From Sulfobacillus acidophilus DSM 10332 (GTDB lineage Bacteria > Bacillota > Sulfobacillia > Sulfobacillales > Sulfobacillaceae), in assembly GCA_000237975.1 (NCBI GenBank), contig CP003179.1, positions 310,001 to 374,000 on the forward strand: 64,000 nucleotides of DNA, given 5' to 3'. Of the stretch, positions 21,096-30,981 are shown one piece after another. A program made the translations under genes and the position numbers. Every line of letters begins with the position of its first letter. Positions within the stretch are counted from its first letter, which is position 1. The notes under the pieces are model-generated. The model was not told where the DNA came from. It did no database searches and saw nothing but the letters and a program-made list of their open reading frames with translations.

Positions 21096-21635
21096 ATGTC
21101 TCGTATAGGTAAGCAGCCCATCACCGTGCCCGCGGGAGTCGAAGTGCTCATTGACGGACACACGGTTCGGGTAAAAGGGGCCAAGGGCCAGCTCGAGCGG
21201 ACGCTGCGACCTGAGGTGCGACTCGAAATGGAAGGGCCCACCATTCGCGTGGTTCCGGTTGACGAGAGCGGCACCGCCCGTGCGCAGTGGGGTTTATCGC
21301 GTACCCTGGTGGCCAATATGGTCGAAGGGGTCTCCAAGGGTTTCGAAAAGGCTCTCGAATTGACCGGGGTGGGTTACCGGGCCAGCAAACAAGGCTCAAC
21401 TTTAGTGCTTACGGTGGGTTACTCCCATCCGGTACACATTCAACCCCCGCCCGGTGTGGAGTTCGAGGTGCCGAACCCGACCAATATTATTGTGCGGGGT
21501 TATGATAAGGAACGGGTAGGCGCAGTGGCGGCCCAAATCCGTCAGGTGCGTCCGCCGGAACCATACAAAGGCAAAGGCATTCACTACAAAGGCGAGCGAA
21601 TCCGCCGCAAGGTCGGCAAGACCGGAAAGAAGTGA
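21096..21635 (+). CDS. rplF: 50S ribosomal protein L6
   Basis: 179 residues with the family's two related domains. L6 lies near the sarcin-ricin loop and supports factor binding. It begins [17 protein letters not shown] and contains [35 protein letters not shown] and the conserved [28 protein letters not shown] tail. GGGAGGACAATGAAGC precedes the ATG. Confidence 0.97.
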   Translation: MSRIGKQPITVPAGVEVLIDGHTVRVKGAKGQLERTLRPEVRLEMEGPTIRVVPVDESGTARAQWGLSRTLVANMVEGVSKGFEKALELTGVGYRASKQGSTLVLTVGYSHPVHIQPPPGVEFEVPNPTNIIVRGYDKERVGAVAAQIRQVRPPEPYKGKGIHYKGERIRRKVGKTGKK

Positions 21636-21645
21636 GGGACGACCC

Positions 21646-22011
21646 GTGTATAAGCGATTTGACAGGAACGCGGCGCGAAAAAAACGGCACTACCGCATTC
21701 GGGCGAAAATTTCCGGGACGCCGGAGCGTCCGCGCCTTAACGTCTATCGATCCAATCTCAACATTTACGCCCAGATTATTGACGATACCGAAGGGTTGAC
21801 GATCGCTTCGGCATCGACTTTGGAGCCCCAGCTGAAGGCGTTGCCGGGGCGGCTGACCGTCGCCAAAGCGGCGGAGGTTGGCCGATTGGTGGCCCAGCGG
21901 GCATTGGAAAAAGGGATCACCCGGGTGGTCTTCGACCGGGGCGGATATAAGTATCACGGCCGTGTGAAGGCGCTTGCCGATGCAGCGCGTGAGGCCGGAC
22001 TAGAGTTTTAA
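21646..22011 (+). CDS. rplR: 50S ribosomal protein L18
   Basis: 121 residues. L18 attaches 5S rRNA to the large subunit together with L5 and L25. It has [50 protein letters not shown] and [26 protein letters not shown]. The GTG start follows GTGAGGGACGACC, 10 bases after the rplF stop. Confidence 0.97.
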   Translation: MYKRFDRNAARKKRHYRIRAKISGTPERPRLNVYRSNLNIYAQIIDDTEGLTIASASTLEPQLKALPGRLTVAKAAEVGRLVAQRALEKGITRVVFDRGGYKYHGRVKALADAAREAGLEF

Positions 22012-22025
22012 GATAGGGGGCTAAC

Positions 22026-22562
22026 ATGGCACGCGGACAACACCCCTCGGCGGACGACAAGCGCGGGGCCGGGGAGTATAAGGAACGAGTGGTGGCCATC
22101 AACCGAGTGGCCAAAGTGGTAAAAGGCGGTCGACGCTTTAGTTTTAGTGCGTTAGTGGTTGTCGGCGACGAAGACGGCAAAGTCGGCGTGGGTCTGGGCA
22201 AGGCGGCCGAGATTCCCGATGCGATTCGTAAGGGGATCGAGGATGCCAAAAAGCACATGATTTCCGTGCCCCGGTTTGGGACCACCGTTCCACACCAAGT
22301 GATCGGCGTATTTGGGGCTGGACGGGTCTTGATTAAACCGGCGGCGCCCGGTACCGGTGTTATTGCCGGCGGGGCCGTGCGAGCCGTATTGGAAGCGGCC
22401 GGCATCCGAGACGTGTTAACCAAATCGCTGGGCACCTCCAATCCGAATAACGTCGTGGCGGCGACCATGCAAGGGTTAAAGCAGTTAAAGTCGGCCGAGC
22501 ACGTCGCCCGGTTGCGGGGGATAACCGTCCGGCAAGTCATTGGAGGGGCGCACAATGGCTAA
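22026..22562 (+). CDS. rpsE: 30S ribosomal protein S5
   Basis: 178 residues. S5 influences decoding fidelity and mRNA unwinding. The double-stranded RNA-binding N-domain has [31 protein letters not shown], with the site of spectinomycin-resistance changes at VKGGRRF intact. Then come [23 protein letters not shown] and the C-domain [38 protein letters not shown] precedes the ATG. It overlaps rpmD by 8 bases. Confidence 0.97.
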   Translation: MARGQHPSADDKRGAGEYKERVVAINRVAKVVKGGRRFSFSALVVVGDEDGKVGVGLGKAAEIPDAIRKGIEDAKKHMISVPRFGTTVPHQVIGVFGAGRVLIKPAAPGTGVIAGGAVRAVLEAAGIRDVLTKSLGTSNPNNVVAATMQGLKQLKSAEHVARLRGITVRQVIGGAHNG

Positions 22563-22752
22563 AATCCGCATAACGCTGGTGAAAAGTCCCATCGGCTATT
22601 CCCAGGATCAACGGGACACCGTGCGCTCGTTAGGGCTGCGCAAAATGTGGCGGAGCGTGGAACGGGAGGATAACCCGTCGGTCCGGGGGATGGTGCATAA
22701 GGTCCGTCATTTAGTTCGGGTGGAAGAAGTCGAGGAAGGCGGAGAGCAATGA
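22555..22752 (+). CDS. rpmD: 50S ribosomal protein L30
   Basis: 65 residues, small single-domain protein of the large subunit found in most bacteria. [31 protein letters not shown] and the C-terminal [17 protein letters not shown] are typical. The ATG at 22555 lies inside rpsE with GGAGGGGC as ribosome-binding site. The 3' end overlaps rplO through ATGA. Confidence 0.95.
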   Translation: MAKIRITLVKSPIGYSQDQRDTVRSLGLRKMWRSVEREDNPSVRGMVHKVRHLVRVEEVEEGGEQ

Positions 22753-23186
22753 GAATCCATGAATTGAAGCCAGCGCCGGGTGCACGCCAAAAAAAGACCC
22801 GTCGGGGTCGAGGATTAGGCTCCGGTCTCGGGAAAACGGCTGGCCGTGGTCATAAAGGGCAAAAAGCTCGCTCCGGCGGTTCCATTCGACCGGGTTTTGA
22901 GGGAGGTCAGATGCCTCTGCAGCGGCGGCTGCCTAAGCGCGGCTTCAAAAACCCGTTTCGTGTGGAATATGAAGTGGTCAACCTGACTGCGTTAAATCAA
23001 TTTGAACCGGATACCGTTGTGACCGTGGAATTGCTGAAAGCCCACCGGTTGGTCCGGCGCGATCTGCCGGTGAAGATTCTTGGGGACGGGGAACTGGATC
23101 GGGCCCTTACGGTTCAGGCCCATGCGTTTTCCAAATCGGCCAAAGAAAAAATCGAGGCCGCCCATGGTCACGCCGAGGTGATTTAA
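22749..23186 (+). CDS. rplO: 50S ribosomal protein L15
   Basis: 145 residues, a late-assembling large-subunit protein. It begins [22 protein letters not shown] and shows the Gly/Arg-rich [21 protein letters not shown] and [22 protein letters not shown] blocks. The ATG overlaps the rpmD stop (ATGA), and the TAA is directly followed by the secY ATG. Confidence 0.97.
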   Translation: MRIHELKPAPGARQKKTRRGRGLGSGLGKTAGRGHKGQKARSGGSIRPGFEGGQMPLQRRLPKRGFKNPFRVEYEVVNLTALNQFEPDTVVTVELLKAHRLVRRDLPVKILGDGELDRALTVQAHAFSKSAKEKIEAAHGHAEVI

Positions 23187-24464
23187 ATGGCTCAAAACGC
23201 CATTAGTGCGCTCCAAGCGTCCGCCTTGACGCGGCGCTTAGGGTTCACCCTGTTAATGCTCGTGGTGTTTCGCCTCGGGGCGCACATCCCCATCCCCGGT
23301 GTGAACGCGGGGGTTGTGCAGAGCTTATTCCTGCATGGGGCCTCTATTTTTGCGTTACTCAACTTGTTCTCCGGGGGCGCCACGGCTACCCTCTCGATTT
23401 TTGCTTTGAGTATCGTGCCCTACATTAATGCCAGCATCATCATGCAGTTGATGACCGTGGTCTTGCCGACCGTGGAGGAATGGACCAAAGAAGGGGAAGA
23501 CGGCCAAAAGAAGATGACCCAATGGACCCGGTGGCTGTCTATTGGACTGGGCTTTTTACAAGCCCTAGGCGTTTCCTACTACCTGTACAATTATTCCTCC
23601 AATGGGCAATACGTCTACACGCATCACACGGTGGGCTCCATCTTTTTGACCACGTTAATGTTGTTGACCGGGTCCACCGTGTTGATGTGGGTCGGCGAAC
23701 AAATTTCCGACCGCGGTGTCGGGAACGGGATTTCGTTGCTGGTGTTGTTTGGCATCGTGTCGCGGCTGCCTTATGGAGTGCATGTGTTGGCTCAATATGT
23801 CAGTGCCGGGGTGCTTAGCTGGCCCAAACTGATTATATTCGCCGTCGTCGCCGTGATAATTATTGCGGCGGTGGTGTATGTCAACGAGGGGCTGCGTAAA
23901 ATCCCCGTTCAATATCCCAAGCGGGTGGTTGGGCGCCGCTTGTACCAAGGCACCAATACGCATTTACCCATCCGCGTGAATCAAGCGGGGGTGATTCCGG
24001 TGATTTTTGCCATTTCCCTGCTGATCCTGCCGTATACGGTAGCCCAGTTTTTCCGTGGCTCGTGGGTGACGGTTTTAGAGCGGTACTTCGGCTTTACCTC
24101 GCCCCTTTATATCATCTTGGAGTTTTTGCTGGTTGTCGTCTTTACCTTTTTCTATACCCAAGTGGTATTTAAGGTCGACGATGTGGCGGATAACCTCAAA
24201 AAGGCCGGTGGGCATATTCCCGGGATCCGTCCCGGCAAGCCGACCGCGGAATATCTGGCGAAAGTCAGTGGCCGGTTAACCTGGGCCGGGGCCCTCTTTT
24301 TAGGGGTGGTGGCCATTTTGCCCAGCTTTGTCACGATGGGCCTCGGGGTCAATTTATATTTCGGTGGGACCTCGCTGCTAATTATTGTCGGCGTGGCGCT
24401 TGATACCTTAAAGCAAATGCAAGCCCAGATGGTGATGCAGCAATATCAGGGCTTTATGAAGTAG
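23187..24464 (+). CDS. secY: Protein translocase subunit SecY
   Basis: 425 residues with ten membrane segments. SecY is the channel of the general secretion system with SecE and SecG. Recognisable parts include FRLGAHIPIPGVN, the FSGGATATLSIFALSIVPYINASIIMQL plug and lateral-gate region, GVGNGISLLVLFGIVSRLP, and the cytosolic loop YPKRVVGRRLYQGTNTHLPIRVNQAGVIPVIFA. Its ribosome-binding site (GAGGTGA) lies in the end of rplO. There is no spacer between the two genes. Confidence 0.97.
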   Translation: MAQNAISALQASALTRRLGFTLLMLVVFRLGAHIPIPGVNAGVVQSLFLHGASIFALLNLFSGGATATLSIFALSIVPYINASIIMQLMTVVLPTVEEWTKEGEDGQKKMTQWTRWLSIGLGFLQALGVSYYLYNYSSNGQYVYTHHTVGSIFLTTLMLLTGSTVLMWVGEQISDRGVGNGISLLVLFGIVSRLPYGVHVLAQYVSAGVLSWPKLIIFAVVAVIIIAAVVYVNEGLRKIPVQYPKRVVGRRLYQGTNTHLPIRVNQAGVIPVIFAISLLILPYTVAQFFRGSWVTVLERYFGFTSPLYIILEFLLVVVFTFFYTQVVFKVDDVADNLKKAGGHIPGIRPGKPTAEYLAKVSGRLTWAGALFLGVVAILPSFVTMGLGVNLYFGGTSLLIIVGVALDTLKQMQAQMVMQQYQGFMK

Positions 24465-24478
24465 AGAGGCGAAACACG

Positions 24479-25135
24479 GTGCAGCTCGTATTTTTGGGCC
24501 CTCCGGGGTCCGGTAAAGGAACGCAGGCCAAATTTATCGCCGAGCATTTTCAGGTACCCCATATTTCGACCGGGGATATTTTTCGGCGCCACCTTAGTGA
24601 GGGAACCCCGCTCGGGCAATTGGCCCGGCAGTATATGGACCAGGGGGCATTGGTGCCCGACGATGTGACCGAGTCCATGGTGGCCGATCGGATTGACCAA
24701 CCGGACGCCCTGGACGGGTTCGTGCTGGACGGCTTTCCGCGCAACCGGGCGCAAGCGGAGGACTTTGACGGCATGTTGCGGGAACGCCACCGTCGGCTGA
24801 CGCGCGTCCTGTATTTTCAAGTGCCGGAACCGGTGTTGATCCAACGACTGACCGGGAGACGCGTTTGCCGGCAATGTGGGGCCACGTACCATGTGATATT
24901 TCAACCGCCGCGGATCCCCGGAGTCTGTGACGTGTGTGGCGGTGAGCTTATCCAACGGCGTGACGACCAGGAGGACACCGTGGTCAAACGGCTAGACGTT
25001 TATCGCGACGAGACGGCACCTTTGGTCGAATATTATGAGGAGCGGGGACTTCTGGCTCCCATTAATGCCGATCAATCGGTCGAGGCGGTGACAGGAGCCA
25101 TCTTGGCGGCGATTGGGGGTCAGGTCGGTGGTTGA
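24479..25135 (+). CDS. adk: Adenylate kinase (zinc-binding LID type)
   Basis: 218 residues. It interconverts ATP, AMP and ADP in the cytoplasm. It has the P-loop FLGPPGSGKGTQA, the AMP-binding ISTGDIFR and VLDGFPRNRAQAE motifs. The long LID carries CRQCGATYHV and GVCDVCGGEL, the four-cysteine zinc site typical of Gram-positive and thermophilic enzymes. GTG start with a weak GAGAGGCG site 8 bases upstream. Its 3' end overlaps map by 8 bases. Confidence 0.97.
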   Translation: MQLVFLGPPGSGKGTQAKFIAEHFQVPHISTGDIFRRHLSEGTPLGQLARQYMDQGALVPDDVTESMVADRIDQPDALDGFVLDGFPRNRAQAEDFDGMLRERHRRLTRVLYFQVPEPVLIQRLTGRRVCRQCGATYHVIFQPPRIPGVCDVCGGELIQRRDDQEDTVVKRLDVYRDETAPLVEYYEERGLLAPINADQSVEAVTGAILAAIGGQVGG

Positions 25136-25880
25136 GCTGAAAAGCGTGCGCGACCGGGAGAAAATGCGCCGGGCTGGCCGTGTGGTGGCAGAGGTTTTGC
25201 AACTACTACGCGATGCGGTCCGTCCCGGTCTCACGACGCGAGAGCTTGACGTGATCGCCGACCGCGAGATTCGTCGTCGAGGAGGGATCCCCGTATTTAA
25301 GGGCTATCACGGCTATCCGGCCAGTGTCTGTGTGTCGGTTAACGAAGAGGTGGTCCACGGCATCCCGGGAAGCCGGGTGATTCGAAACGGGGATCTGGTG
25401 AGCATTGATCTCGGCGCCACGGTAGACGGGTTTGTCGGGGATGCCGCGCTAAGCGTCTTCGCGGGCCATCCGCCCGACGAACGGGCGGTCGAGTTATTGC
25501 GGGTCACCGAAGAAGCCTTATACCGCGGGATCGACGCCGCGAAGCCGGGCAATCGGCTCGGGGATATCGGGTATGCCGTCCAACAGCACGTGGAATCCCA
25601 TGGCTTTTCCGTTGTGCGGGACTTCGTCGGCCACGGCATTGGGCGCCAAATGCACGAAGATCCGCAAGTGCCCAATTACGGTCACCCCGGGCGAGGCATG
25701 TTGTTAAAGCCAGGCCTCGCTATCGCCATCGAACCGATGGTGAATATGGGGCATTGGGCGGTGGAGGTACTGGAGGACGGATGGACGGCTGTCACCCGGG
25801 ATAAGAGCCTTTCGGCCCATTTCGAGCATACCATCTTTATTGGGGAAGACGGTCCGGAAATCCTTACTGCAATTTCTTGA
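25128..25880 (+). CDS. map: Methionine aminopeptidase, type I
   Basis: 250 residues. It removes the initiator methionine from nascent proteins with a di-metal site. Metal ligands are visible in SIDLGATVDGFVGDAALSV (two Asp), FVGHGIGRQMHEDPQVPN (His), AIEPMV (Glu) and the final FEHTIFI (Glu). The start is placed at the GTG at 25128 (VVELKSVRDREKMRRAG), which matches the family, rather than the TTG at 25113. This overlaps the adk stop, with GGGGGTCAGG upstream. Confidence 0.95.
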   Translation: MVELKSVRDREKMRRAGRVVAEVLQLLRDAVRPGLTTRELDVIADREIRRRGGIPVFKGYHGYPASVCVSVNEEVVHGIPGSRVIRNGDLVSIDLGATVDGFVGDAALSVFAGHPPDERAVELLRVTEEALYRGIDAAKPGNRLGDIGYAVQQHVESHGFSVVRDFVGHGIGRQMHEDPQVPNYGHPGRGMLLKPGLAIAIEPMVNMGHWAVEVLEDGWTAVTRDKSLSAHFEHTIFIGEDGPEILTAIS

Positions 25881-25978
25881 GAAATCGGGTAAAATGGATC
25901 GGATACCGCTGAGGGATAACCCAGGAATTTTTTGGGGATGATGAGATATGCAGGAAATGGCGCCGAAGGGGGGAGATT

Positions 25979-26197
25979 ATGGCCAAAGAAGATGCAATCG
26001 AAGTGGAAGGCACCGTCATCGAGCCGTTGCCGAATGCGATGTTCCGGGTGGAATTATCCAACGGTCATAAAGTGTTGGCGCACGTGTCAGGAAAGATTCG
26101 CATGCATTTTATTAAAATCTTGCCTGGAGACCGGGTGACGGTGCAACTGTCTCCGTACGACTTGATGCGCGGTCGCATCACCTACCGCTACAAGTAA
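25979..26197 (+). CDS. infA: Translation initiation factor IF-1
   Basis: 72 residues, the exact usual length. IF-1 is an OB-fold factor that blocks the A site during initiation. It shows [41 protein letters not shown] and the [24 protein letters not shown] end. GGGGGGAGATT precedes the ATG. The KOW-domain gene often found between map and infA in Firmicutes is absent; the 98-base gap here holds no recognisable gene. Confidence 0.97.
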   Translation: MAKEDAIEVEGTVIEPLPNAMFRVELSNGHKVLAHVSGKIRMHFIKILPGDRVTVQLSPYDLMRGRITYRYK

Positions 26198-26222
26198 GAC
26201 CGGATAGAGAGGAGGAGGCCGC

Positions 26223-26336
26223 ATGAAGGTACGGGCGTCCGTGAAGCCGATCTGCGAGAAGTGCAAGGTGATAAAACGCCACGGACGGGTCATGGTGATT
26301 TGCGAAAACCCGAAACACAAGCAGGCACAAGGTTAA
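26223..26336 (+). CDS. rpmJ: 50S ribosomal protein L36
   Basis: A 37-residue protein read directly from the sequence (ATG at 26223, TAA at 26334). It reads [20 protein letters not shown], then [16 protein letters not shown]. The three cysteines and a histidine (CEKC, C, H) form the zinc site of the C+ form of L36. GAGGAGGCCGC precedes the start. It sits in its conserved place between infA and rpsM. Confidence 0.95.
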   Translation: MKVRASVKPICEKCKVIKRHGRVMVICENPKHKQAQG

Positions 26337-26351
26337 GGAGGAGAAGGATTC

Positions 26352-26723
26352 GTGGCCCGTATTGCAGGGATTGACTTACCGCGGGACAAGCGCATCGAAG
26401 CCGCCCTGCCGTACATTTACGGCATTGGTTGGTCTGCGTCCCGTAAAATCCTGGCCGAGAGTCAGGTTGACCCCGATATTCGCGTGCGCGATTTGACGGA
26501 AGAACAGATTAGCCGGATTCGGGAGATTATCGACCGCAATTGGCGGGTCGAGGGGGATTTGCGCCGTGAGGTGCAAATGAACATCAAGCGTCTGATGGAC
26601 ATCGGGTCGTACCGAGGAATCCGGCATCGCCGAGGATTACCGGTGCGCGGTCAACGGACCAAGACGAATGCCCGCACACGGAAAGGCCCGCGCCGGACCG
26701 TCGGGGCGAAAAAGAAAAAATAA
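26352..26723 (+). CDS. rpsM: 30S ribosomal protein S13
   Basis: 123 residues. S13 forms the head bridge and contacts the P-site tRNA with its C-terminal tail. It has [41 protein letters not shown] and the basic [32 protein letters not shown] segment. The GTG start follows TAAGGAGGAGAAGG. Confidence 0.97.
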   Translation: MARIAGIDLPRDKRIEAALPYIYGIGWSASRKILAESQVDPDIRVRDLTEEQISRIREIIDRNWRVEGDLRREVQMNIKRLMDIGSYRGIRHRRGLPVRGQRTKTNARTRKGPRRTVGAKKKK

Positions 26724-26761
26724 CCGTTAAGGCTGGAATACTGGGGAGGAGTTTACGCTAG

Positions 26762-27157
26762 ATGCCAACAGCGCGTCGCACTACGCGAGCCAAGCGCCGC
26801 GACCGTCGTCATGTCGACCGGGGCACGGCTCACATTCGGTCTACGTTTAACAATACGATTGTGACCATTACGGATCCTCAAGGCAACACGTTATCCTGGG
26901 CATCGGCGGGGCAAGTCGGCTTTAAGGGGTCCCGTAAAAGCACGCCCTTTGCGGCCCAATTGGCGGCCGAAACGGCTGCTAAAGCCGCTATGGAGTACGG
27001 CCTGAAGGAAGTTGAAGTGTTGGTGAAAGGCCCGGGCGCCGGGCGGGAGGCCGCCATTCGTTCATTGCAGGCGGCGGGCTTGGAGGTCAGCCTGATTAAA
27101 GACGTGACCCCCATTCCGCATAACGGCTGTCGGCCGCCGAAACGGCGACGGGTATAA
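26762..27157 (+). CDS. rpsK: 30S ribosomal protein S11
   Basis: 131 residues. S11 lies in the platform near the E-site mRNA. The core [46 protein letters not shown] and the C-terminal [18 protein letters not shown] are highly typical. The ATG follows GGGGAGGAGTT. Standard alpha-operon position between rpsM and rpsD. Confidence 0.97.
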   Translation: MPTARRTTRAKRRDRRHVDRGTAHIRSTFNNTIVTITDPQGNTLSWASAGQVGFKGSRKSTPFAAQLAAETAAKAAMEYGLKEVEVLVKGPGAGREAAIRSLQAAGLEVSLIKDVTPIPHNGCRPPKRRRV

Positions 27158-27184
27158 TTTGACAGAAAGGAAGGAGGCGCACAC

Positions 27185-27808
27185 ATGGCACGTTACACAG
27201 GACCGGTCTGTAAATTATGCCGGCGTGAGGGAGTCAAGCTGTATCTAAAAGGAGAAAAGTGCTTTACCGAAAAGTGTCCGGTAACTCGGCGGGCCTATCC
27301 GCCCGGTCAACATGGACAGGGGCGCCGTAAACTTTCTGAGTACGGGGTACAATTGCGTGAGAAACAGAAGGCACGCAGGACCTACGGGGTTATGGAAGGT
27401 CAGTTTGCCCGGTACTTCCAGAAAGCCGAAAAGAAAAAAGGCGTCACCGGTGAATTGTTGTTGCAATTGCTCGAGCGCCGATTGGACAACGTGGTGTACC
27501 GCATGGGATTGGCGTCCTCGCGGGCGGAAGCACGGCAATTAGTCCGGCACAATCATTTCCAAGTGAATGGACGTCGGGTCAACATTCCCTCTTTTTCGGT
27601 AAAACCGGGGGACGTGATTGAGGTCCGCGAAAACAGCCGACAGAAGCCGCGCTTTAAGATGATGGCGGAATCGCCGTCGCGGTTGGTGCCGGCGTGGCTT
27701 GAAGTAAACCCGGAGGCCTTGCGTGGCACGGTATTACGTATGCCCACCCGAGAAGAAATTGATGCGCCGGTGCAAGAGCAGTTGATTGTTGAGTACTACT
27801 CGCGTTAA
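27185..27808 (+). CDS. rpsD: 30S ribosomal protein S4
   Basis: 207 residues. S4 starts 30S assembly, supports the mRNA entry channel, and often represses the alpha operon. It begins [31 protein letters not shown]; these N-terminal cysteines match the C+ zinc-binding form. It then has the S4 RNA-binding fold [54 protein letters not shown] precedes the ATG. Confidence 0.97.
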   Translation: MARYTGPVCKLCRREGVKLYLKGEKCFTEKCPVTRRAYPPGQHGQGRRKLSEYGVQLREKQKARRTYGVMEGQFARYFQKAEKKKGVTGELLLQLLERRLDNVVYRMGLASSRAEARQLVRHNHFQVNGRRVNIPSFSVKPGDVIEVRENSRQKPRFKMMAESPSRLVPAWLEVNPEALRGTVLRMPTREEIDAPVQEQLIVEYYSR

Positions 27809-27853
27809 TGCGACGTGGGAGTCCTGGTAGAGCGGAAAGGGGGCCGAGCCCAG

Positions 27854-28816
27854 GTGCGGGCTGGTGGAGTGACCGAAATCGAAAAGCCGGAAATTCGGCG
27901 GGTTGACGATGGCAGTCAGCCCAATTACGGGCAATTTGTGGTGGAACCTCTTGAGCGAGGTTATGGCATCACACTTGGCAATTCGTTGAGGAGGATTCTT
28001 CTCTCATCGCTTCCCGGTACGGCCGTGACATCCGTCCGGATTGACGGTGTGCTGCATGAATTTTCGGTCATTCCGGGTGTCCTGGAAGATACCGCGGACA
28101 TTATCCTCAACTTGAAACGCCTGAAGTTGAAGCTGTGGTCGGATGAACCGAAAACGGTCCGGATCGATAAGCAAGGTCCGGGAGAAGTGACCGCCGGCGA
28201 CATCCTGGCGGATGCCGATGTCGATATCTTGGATCCCTCGCAACACATTGCGTTCGTGGACGAGGGCGGGCGCCTGACTATGGAAATGACGGTCGAACGC
28301 GGCAAAGGCTATGTGCCGGCCGACAAGAACAAACGGGCGGATCAAGCCATTGGGGTGATTCCCGTAGACTCTATCTTCAGCCCGGTCGAGAAAGCGAACT
28401 GGCGGGTCGAGGATACCCGGGTAGGCCAAATTACCGACTATGACCGACTTACGCTGGAGGTCTGGACCGACGGGTCTTTGACACCCGAAGAGGCGGTGTC
28501 CATGGGATCCAAAATTTTAACCGATCACCTACGGCTCTTTATGGGGTTGACCGACGGGGTGGCCGGTGCGGAAGTCGGGCTCGAGCGGGACGAAGACAAG
28601 CGGGATCGCTTGTTGGATATGCCCATTGAGGAACTGGACCTGTCGGTGCGGTCGTTCAACTGTTTGAAACGCGCGGGCATTAACACGGTGGGGGAGTTAA
28701 CCTCCAAAACCGATGAAGACATGATGAAGGTTCGTAACTTGGGCAAAAAGTCCTTGGAAGAAGTCAAAGAGAAGCTGGCCAGTTTAGGCTTGTCGTTGAA
28801 GCCGTCAGAAGAATAA
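27854..28816 (+). CDS. rpoA: DNA-directed RNA polymerase subunit alpha
   Basis: About 320 residues. The N-terminal domain dimerises and assembles beta and beta' ([36 protein letters not shown]). The C-terminal domain contacts promoter UP elements and activators ([44 protein letters not shown]). The frame is open from a GTG at 27815. The GTG at 27854 is preferred because AAAGGGGG ends 10 bases before it; the GTG at 27869 is another possible start. rplQ follows after 27 bases. Confidence 0.95.
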   Translation: MRAGGVTEIEKPEIRRVDDGSQPNYGQFVVEPLERGYGITLGNSLRRILLSSLPGTAVTSVRIDGVLHEFSVIPGVLEDTADIILNLKRLKLKLWSDEPKTVRIDKQGPGEVTAGDILADADVDILDPSQHIAFVDEGGRLTMEMTVERGKGYVPADKNKRADQAIGVIPVDSIFSPVEKANWRVEDTRVGQITDYDRLTLEVWTDGSLTPEEAVSMGSKILTDHLRLFMGLTDGVAGAEVGLERDEDKRDRLLDMPIEELDLSVRSFNCLKRAGINTVGELTSKTDEDMMKVRNLGKKSLEEVKEKLASLGLSLKPSEE

Positions 28817-28843
28817 TTTAGCGCGAAATCGGGGGAAAGAAAC

Positions 28844-29188
28844 ATGCCTGGACATCATCGCACACTGGGCCGTAACGGCGGTCATCGGCGCGCCATGATG
28901 CGGAATTTGGTCACCTCCTTATTGCGGGAGGAGCGGATTGAAACGACCGTGACCCGGGCGCGCGAAGTCAATCGCGTAGCGGAACACATGATTACCTTGG
29001 GGAAACGGGGCGATCTCGCCGCACGGCGCCTGGCCTTGGCCTATATTTTGGACGAGGACGTGGTGACGAAGCTGTTTACCACCATTGCGCCGAAGTACCA
29101 AGACCGTAACGGGGGTTACACCCGGATCATGCGCACGGGATTTCGGCGGGGCGACGCCGCTCCCATGGCGATCATCGAATTGGTGTAG
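28844..29188 (+). CDS. rplQ: 50S ribosomal protein L17
   Basis: 114 residues, the usual bacterial short form. It begins [35 protein letters not shown] and ends with the [25 protein letters not shown] signature. GGGGGAAAGAAAC precedes the ATG. It is the last gene of the S10-spc-alpha array and is followed by a strong terminator. Confidence 0.97.
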   Translation: MPGHHRTLGRNGGHRRAMMRNLVTSLLREERIETTVTRAREVNRVAEHMITLGKRGDLAARRLALAYILDEDVVTKLFTTIAPKYQDRNGGYTRIMRTGFRRGDAAPMAIIELV

Positions 29189-29209
29189 GAGCCACACGAT
29201 TACTTGGAT

Positions 29210-29239
29210 GCGGCACCGGGAGTCTCCGGTGCCGCTTTT
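29210..29239 (+). terminator. Rho-independent terminator closing the ribosomal superoperon
   Basis: GCGGCACCGG (29210-29219) pairs perfectly with CCGGTGCCGC (29226-29235) over a 6-base loop, followed by TTTTGTT. It lies between rplQ and truA, only 15 bases before the truA start, so truA expression must depend on read-through or a promoter not seen here. Confidence 0.85.
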
Positions 29240-29253
29240 GTTGGGTGGGGACC

Positions 29254-30012
29254 ATGAATCAAGTCTTGTTCGTTGTCGCGTATGATGGGACCGACTATCA
29301 TGGATTTGAGCGGCAAGTCGGCTTACCGACGATTCAAGGGATATTGGAGCAGACGTTGACCCGTCTATTGGGTCCGGGGGTCGTCGTCGGGGCCAGCCGC
29401 ACGGATGCGGGCGTCCACGCCGAGGGACAAGTAGCCGTATGGCGGGGCGCATGTCCTATTCCGTTAAACCGCTGGGCCGATGTGGTAAACCGGCAATTAC
29501 CGCCGGATATTCGGGTGCGCGATCCGCGGTGGGTGCCGGACGGCTGGGACCCCCGGCGTCAAGCCCGGGCGAAGCAATATGGTTATCGCATTTGGCGGGG
29601 GCCAGGCCCGGCACCGCTGGCGTGGCGGCGGTGGGTCGTCGAATGGCCCGAACCCGTCGACTGGCGCGTGTTACAGGAGGCAGCGCGGGTGGCGGAAGGT
29701 GTGCACGATTTTCGGGCGTTTCGCAATGAAGGCTCATCGGCGGTGACCACGGTGCGGCACATCTATGTCAGTCGGTGGGACGCCGAAGCGAACGGGAATA
29801 TTTGGCGGTACCGCGTGACGGGTAACGGGTTTCTCTATCGCATGGTCCGGCATTTAGTCGGACAGATGTGGGCCGCGGCCCGACAAGGAGACTTGGAGAC
29901 GATGCGGGCGGCATTGGACCGAGCCGTTAAGGTGACGGAGGTGGCGCCGGCGAAAGGACTCGTGTTGGAGACAATATGGTTTGATGAGTTTTCATCGGCA
30001 AGGGGGTACTAA
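29254..30012 (+). CDS. truA: tRNA pseudouridine(38-40) synthase TruA
   Basis: 252 residues. It makes pseudouridine at positions 38-40 of tRNA anticodon arms. The catalytic aspartate is in GASRTDAGVHAEGQVAVW. Other marks are VAYDGTDYHGFERQ, QARAKQYGYRI, HDFRAF and the C-terminal FLYRMVRHLVGQMWAA. The ATG at 29254 has GGGTGGGG upstream. An in-frame GTG at 29245 lies within that site. truA commonly follows rplQ in Firmicutes. Confidence 0.95.
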   Translation: MNQVLFVVAYDGTDYHGFERQVGLPTIQGILEQTLTRLLGPGVVVGASRTDAGVHAEGQVAVWRGACPIPLNRWADVVNRQLPPDIRVRDPRWVPDGWDPRRQARAKQYGYRIWRGPGPAPLAWRRWVVEWPEPVDWRVLQEAARVAEGVHDFRAFRNEGSSAVTTVRHIYVSRWDAEANGNIWRYRVTGNGFLYRMVRHLVGQMWAAARQGDLETMRAALDRAVKVTEVAPAKGLVLETIWFDEFSSARGY

Positions 30013-30013
30013 C

Positions 30014-30928
30014 ATGTTTCGGGAGGTTGTCATCGGACTCGGTAACAATCCCTTGGTGGAAAATGTGGTCAAACGGTATGGTATGCAAATGGGCGCCAGC
30101 CGATTTGTGGCCGGTCGGACGTTACCGGATGCCGTCCGGGTGATTCAAGACATCAACCGCCAAGGCGTCATGGTGACGCTGGATCATTTGGGCGAATCGG
30201 TGAAAAACCGGACGGAAGCGGTCCAGGCCAAAGAGAGTTATTTGGCGATGCTTGATGTGATTAAGCAAAAAGAGTTAAACGCCAATGTGTCGTTGAAATT
30301 GACGATGATGGGTTTGGCGCTGGATGAAGATCTCGCCCGCCGCCATCTGGCGGAAATCGTGCAAAAAGCGGCGGAGACGGATAACTTTGTGCGCATTGAC
30401 ATGGAAGACAGCCCCTATACCGAAGTGACCCTACGATTATACGAAGAAATGTGGGACGCGTATGCGCCGCACGTGGGGGTGGTCTTGCAAGCCTATTTAT
30501 ATCGTACGTTGGATGATTTAAAGCGGCTCTCCACCCCCCCACGCAATTTCCGGATCGTCAAAGGCGCTTATATGGAGCCGGTGGCTGTGGCATTCCCGAA
30601 TAAGGCGGATGTCGACGAAAATTACTATCGCCTGGTTACGACCTCGTTAGAGTTAGGCAATTACACTGCTATCGCGACCCATGACGAGGCTCTTATCGGC
30701 CGGATTCTCCAATTTATCCACAATGCGGCCATTCCGCGGGATCAGTTCGAGTTCCAAATGCTCTACGGCGTGAAATTTTCCGTATTAAAAAGTCTAGCGC
30801 GGGAAGGCTATCGGACTCGGGTTTATGTTCCCTATGGGGAAGACTGGTACGCCTATTATGTGCGCCGCATTGCCGAACGGCCGGCGAACTTATTGTTTTT
30901 TATGCGGGCTTTGGCCGATCGCCGCTAA
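30014..30928 (+). CDS. Proline dehydrogenase (monofunctional)
   Basis: 304 residues, typical of the single-function FAD enzymes that oxidise proline to pyrroline-5-carboxylate and pass electrons to the quinone pool. The beta-alpha barrel motifs are visible: VTLDHLGESV, VSLKLTMMGLALD, FVRIDMEDSPYTE, VLQAYLYRT, RIVKGAYMEP, IATHDEALIG and FQMLYGV, then the C-terminal RVYVPYGEDWYAYYVRRIAERPAN. The ATG follows AAGGGGGTACTAAC. The partner P5C dehydrogenase is not in the window. It starts right after truA and may share its transcript. Confidence 0.93.
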   Translation: MFREVVIGLGNNPLVENVVKRYGMQMGASRFVAGRTLPDAVRVIQDINRQGVMVTLDHLGESVKNRTEAVQAKESYLAMLDVIKQKELNANVSLKLTMMGLALDEDLARRHLAEIVQKAAETDNFVRIDMEDSPYTEVTLRLYEEMWDAYAPHVGVVLQAYLYRTLDDLKRLSTPPRNFRIVKGAYMEPVAVAFPNKADVDENYYRLVTTSLELGNYTAIATHDEALIGRILQFIHNAAIPRDQFEFQMLYGVKFSVLKSLAREGYRTRVYVPYGEDWYAYYVRRIAERPANLLFFMRALADRR

Positions 30929-30930
30929 AA

Positions 30931-30964
30931 GCTCTTGCATCCTAACAGTTAGTTGTATAAACTA
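30931..30964 (+). promoter_or_regulatory. Candidate promoter region and inverted repeat ahead of the MarR gene
   Basis: TTGCAT (30935-30940) and TATAAA (30956-30961) are spaced 15 bases apart, a somewhat short promoter. Over the -10 lies TAGTT (30950-30954), five bases, then AACTA (30960-30964), an inverted repeat of the size bound by MarR dimers. Autoregulation by the next gene is a likely reading, but is inferred. Confidence 0.45.
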
Positions 30965-30981
30965 TTATCGAGGTGAAGCTC

